The translations under genes were made by a program, and so were the position numbers. The notes under the pieces were generated by a model that was not told where the DNA came from, did not search any database, and saw only the letters and a list, made by a program, of their open reading frames with translations. Below are positions 4,298-5,777 of a DNA stretch of 5,777 bases, one piece after another. The DNA lies in contig JAHFMQ010000044.1 of assembly GCA_023267775.1 (NCBI GenBank), positions 1 through 5,777 on the forward strand. Direction: 5' to 3'. Origin of the DNA: Candidatus Kaiserbacteria bacterium (GTDB taxonomy: Bacteria > Patescibacteriota > Minisyncoccia > Phycocordibacterales > Phycocordibacteraceae). Position 1 is the stretch's first letter. Each line of letters begins with the position of its first letter.

Positions 4298-5605
4298 ATG
4301 CAGGGAGAAATGAATTTTTCTATCGAGGGTGGGCACAAACTGAAAGGCAGTGTTGAGACCAGTCGTTCTAAAAATGGTGCCGTTGCGCTTCTCGCCGCGT
4401 CGCTCCTGAATCGGGGTCGGACCACGCTCGAACACATGCCCAAAATCGAAGAAGTGAATCGTCTTATCGAGGTGTTACGGTCAATCGGAGTATCGGTTGA
4501 ATGGCGAGGCACGAGTGTTGTCATACAACCGCCACAAAAAATCTCCCTGAAAACGATTGATCGTGCGGCCGCTACGCGAACGCGCAGCATCCTGATGTTC
4601 ATCGGCCCCCTGCTCCATCTGTTTAAAAGATTTGAACTTCCTCAATCAGGAGGATGCACCCTCGGACTGCGTTCTGCACGACCGCATCTCATGGCACTGG
4701 AGAAATTTGGCGTCGATATAGAGGCACGTTCTGATAGTTATGTCGTTTCTCGCGGGAAACTTGTTCCAGCGGATGTTGTTTTGTATGAATCAAGCGATAC
4801 CGCAACTATCAATGCTCTTTTTGCCGCCGCACGAGTAGATGGCACGAGTACCATCAAATACGCTTCAGCAAATTACCAAGTTCAGGAAGTCTGCGGGTTT
4901 TTACGCACACTCGGCGTGAGTGTCGAAGGTATCGGCACAACGACCATCACCGTGCATGGTGTCGTTGATATACAGGAAAATGTTTCCTATAGCATCGCGG
5001 AGGACCCGACCGATGCGATGTTTTTTATCGCGGCAGCCGCAGTGACTGGCTCAGCTATCACGATTGTTGGTGCGCCTATAGAGTTTCTCGAAGTTGAATT
5101 ACTGATACTAGAAAAAATGGGGTTGAAATTTGAATTGTCGAAACCTCGGCTTTCGAATAACGGTATTACGAAACTCGTCGACATCTCCCTCAAGTCTTCG
5201 AACATCATCGCATTCCCAGAAAAGATCCATGCGCGCCCTTATCCGGGACTCAACATTGATAATCTCCCCTTCTTCGCCGTCATTGCGACACAGGCAAAAG
5301 GCACGACACTCATTCACGACTGGGTGTACGAGAAACGCGCTATTTATTACACCGATCTCGACCGTCTCGGCGCAACTACCGTCCTACACGATCCGCACCG
5401 TATTTCAATTGAAGGTCCATCCCGACTGAAACCCGCAGAAGTCATCTGTCCGCCAGCACTTCGTCCCGCAACTATTATTCTTGTCGCGATGCTCGCTGCG
5501 AAAGGCCAGTCGGTGTTGCGCAATGTGTATAGCATTAATCGTGGATACGAAGATATCGTCGCTCGCTTGCAAAAGCTTGGTGCTCGCATAGAGGCAACAA
5601 GTTAA
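4298..5605 (+). CDS. murA: UDP-N-acetylglucosamine 1-carboxyvinyltransferase (MurA)
   Basis: A 435-residue enolpyruvyl transferase of normal MurA length. It transfers the enolpyruvyl group of PEP to UDP-GlcNAc, the first committed cytoplasmic step of peptidoglycan synthesis. By eye, counterparts of key E. coli residues are present: Lys25-Asn26 (K22/N23), Arg96 (R91), the catalytic-loop Cys120 in SGGCTLG (C115, fosfomycin target), Arg125 (R120), Asp321 (D305), Arg347 (R331), Arg389 (R371) and Arg415 in INRGYED (R397). Deviations are SRSKN for the usual SGAKN, RSARPH for RPVDLH, and LNID for FPTD. I chose the start at 4298 for the upstream -10/SD-like element; ATG 4310 (431 residues) also has a purine-rich lead but only 2 nt of spacing. 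It is divergent to mreB. A divergent MurA paralogue of different substrate use is the alternative. Confidence 0.92.
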   Translation: MQGEMNFSIEGGHKLKGSVETSRSKNGAVALLAASLLNRGRTTLEHMPKIEEVNRLIEVLRSIGVSVEWRGTSVVIQPPQKISLKTIDRAAATRTRSILMFIGPLLHLFKRFELPQSGGCTLGLRSARPHLMALEKFGVDIEARSDSYVVSRGKLVPADVVLYESSDTATINALFAAARVDGTSTIKYASANYQVQEVCGFLRTLGVSVEGIGTTTITVHGVVDIQENVSYSIAEDPTDAMFFIAAAAVTGSAITIVGAPIEFLEVELLILEKMGLKFELSKPRLSNNGITKLVDISLKSSNIIAFPEKIHARPYPGLNIDNLPFFAVIATQAKGTTLIHDWVYEKRAIYYTDLDRLGATTVLHDPHRISIEGPSRLKPAEVICPPALRPATIILVAMLAAKGQSVLRNVYSINRGYEDIVARLQKLGARIEATS

Positions 5606-5615
5606 CGGCGAGCAT

Positions 5616-5680
5616 CTGAAACAAAAAATGGGAGTAAGACTTGGCCTAGCGGCCCGGAGCGCTCCCATTTTTTGTTTCAG
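5616..5680 (+). terminator. Perfect 19-bp inverted repeat, likely murA terminator
   Basis: CTGAAACAAAAAATGGGAG (5616-5634) and CTCCCATTTTTTGTTTCAG (5662-5680) are exact complements around a 27-nt loop. The GGGAG/CTCCC part followed by TTTTTT gives an intrinsic terminator outline, and its symmetry means it could work on both strands. The loop contains GGCC-TAGC-GGCC (5643-5654), and the right arm joins a GGAGCGCTCC palindrome (5656-5665), so alternative folds exist. It starts 10 nt after the murA stop and ends 24 nt before the next ATG. Confidence 0.75.
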
Positions 5681-5690
5681 CTGCAAGCGT

Positions 5691-5696
5691 TATAAT
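5691..5696 (+). promoter_or_regulatory. -10 box of the 5705 gene
   Basis: A perfect TATAAT, followed by eight bases (AAGGTTCA) and ATG. The corresponding -35 region falls in the T-run of the preceding inverted repeat and has no TTGACA match. Initiation is expected within a few bases of the ATG. AAGG at 5697-5700 could be a weak SD only if transcription starts further upstream. Confidence 0.65.
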
Positions 5697-5704
5697 AAGG
5701 TTCA

Positions 5705-5777
5705 ATGAAATCAATTCGCGATATTCTTCCGGACATAAAAAAGAAAGCGGCTGAAGCACCGAAAGGAAGAAAGCGTC
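5705..5777 (+). CDS. N-terminal fragment of an unidentified protein (cut by window end)
   Basis: Twenty-four codons are visible, beginning MKSIRDILPDIKKKAAEAPK and continuing GRKR, then the window ends. The start is supported by the TATAAT box eight bases upstream. The peptide is short, basic and probably helical. An opening of the kind x-IRDILP is seen in DUF721/DciA-like proteins, but this is too little sequence to assign a family. It lies downstream of murA, separated by the 5616-5680 inverted repeat, so it is probably a separate transcription unit. Confidence 0.65.
   Translation, partial: MKSIRDILPDIKKKAAEAPKGRKR

Noticed and set aside
3238..4602. Extended MreB reading frame with about 113 extra N-terminal residues
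   Set aside because: The extension overlaps murA on the opposite strand, has no MreB-like sequence, and the standard N-terminus MSFFSPKLGIDLG begins at 4263 right after a -10-like box.
4067..5605. Extended MurA frame starting inside mreB
   Set aside because: The first 77 residues are antisense to mreB and unlike any MurA N-terminus; the family start falls at about 4298-4310.

Overview
The window looks like chromosomal DNA from a small-genome bacterium. My best guess is Candidate Phyla Radiation (Patescibacteria, Parcubacteria-like). The grounds are short versions of housekeeping proteins (a 227-residue clamp-loader delta' without a visible Walker A, a one-PDZ RseP), very tight gene packing, and start codons sitting directly behind -10 boxes. 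The lineage is inferred; no rRNA or tRNA gene is present to confirm it.

Layout. Positions 1-121 hold the right-hand part of a repeat that is cut by the window edge. A minus-strand housekeeping block follows, in transcription order holB-like (2466-1783), frr (1772-1221) and rseP (1205-117). A plus-strand orphan gene for a small membrane-anchored protein (2595-2987) diverges from holB. It has a near-consensus promoter, a very strong Shine-Dalgarno and a strong intrinsic terminator (2997-3034). From 3044 to 3242 is a non-coding, hairpin-rich module whose last ~121 bp are a near-identical copy of positions 1-121. Next come mreB (minus, 4263-3238) and murA (plus, 4298-5605), divergent with only 34 bp between their start codons. 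A 19-bp perfect inverted repeat follows murA, and then the first 24 codons of an unidentified plus-strand gene (5705 onward).

Function. mreB (cytoskeletal scaffold for wall elongation) and murA (first committed step of peptidoglycan precursor synthesis) share one tiny divergent promoter region. The holB-frr-rseP block joins replication, ribosome recycling and membrane proteolysis; frr also has its own promoter.

Most notable signals: (i) five genes have a -10-like box ending 6-9 nt before ATG, implying leaderless or nearly leaderless mRNAs, and in one case the -10 box contains the stop codon of the upstream gene; (ii) the orphan gene has the opposite architecture, with a leader and a strong SD; (iii) a duplicated REP/BIME-like hairpin module abuts the stop codons of two unrelated genes, rseP and mreB. 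I see no CRISPR array, transposase, defence operon or other large undescribed system.
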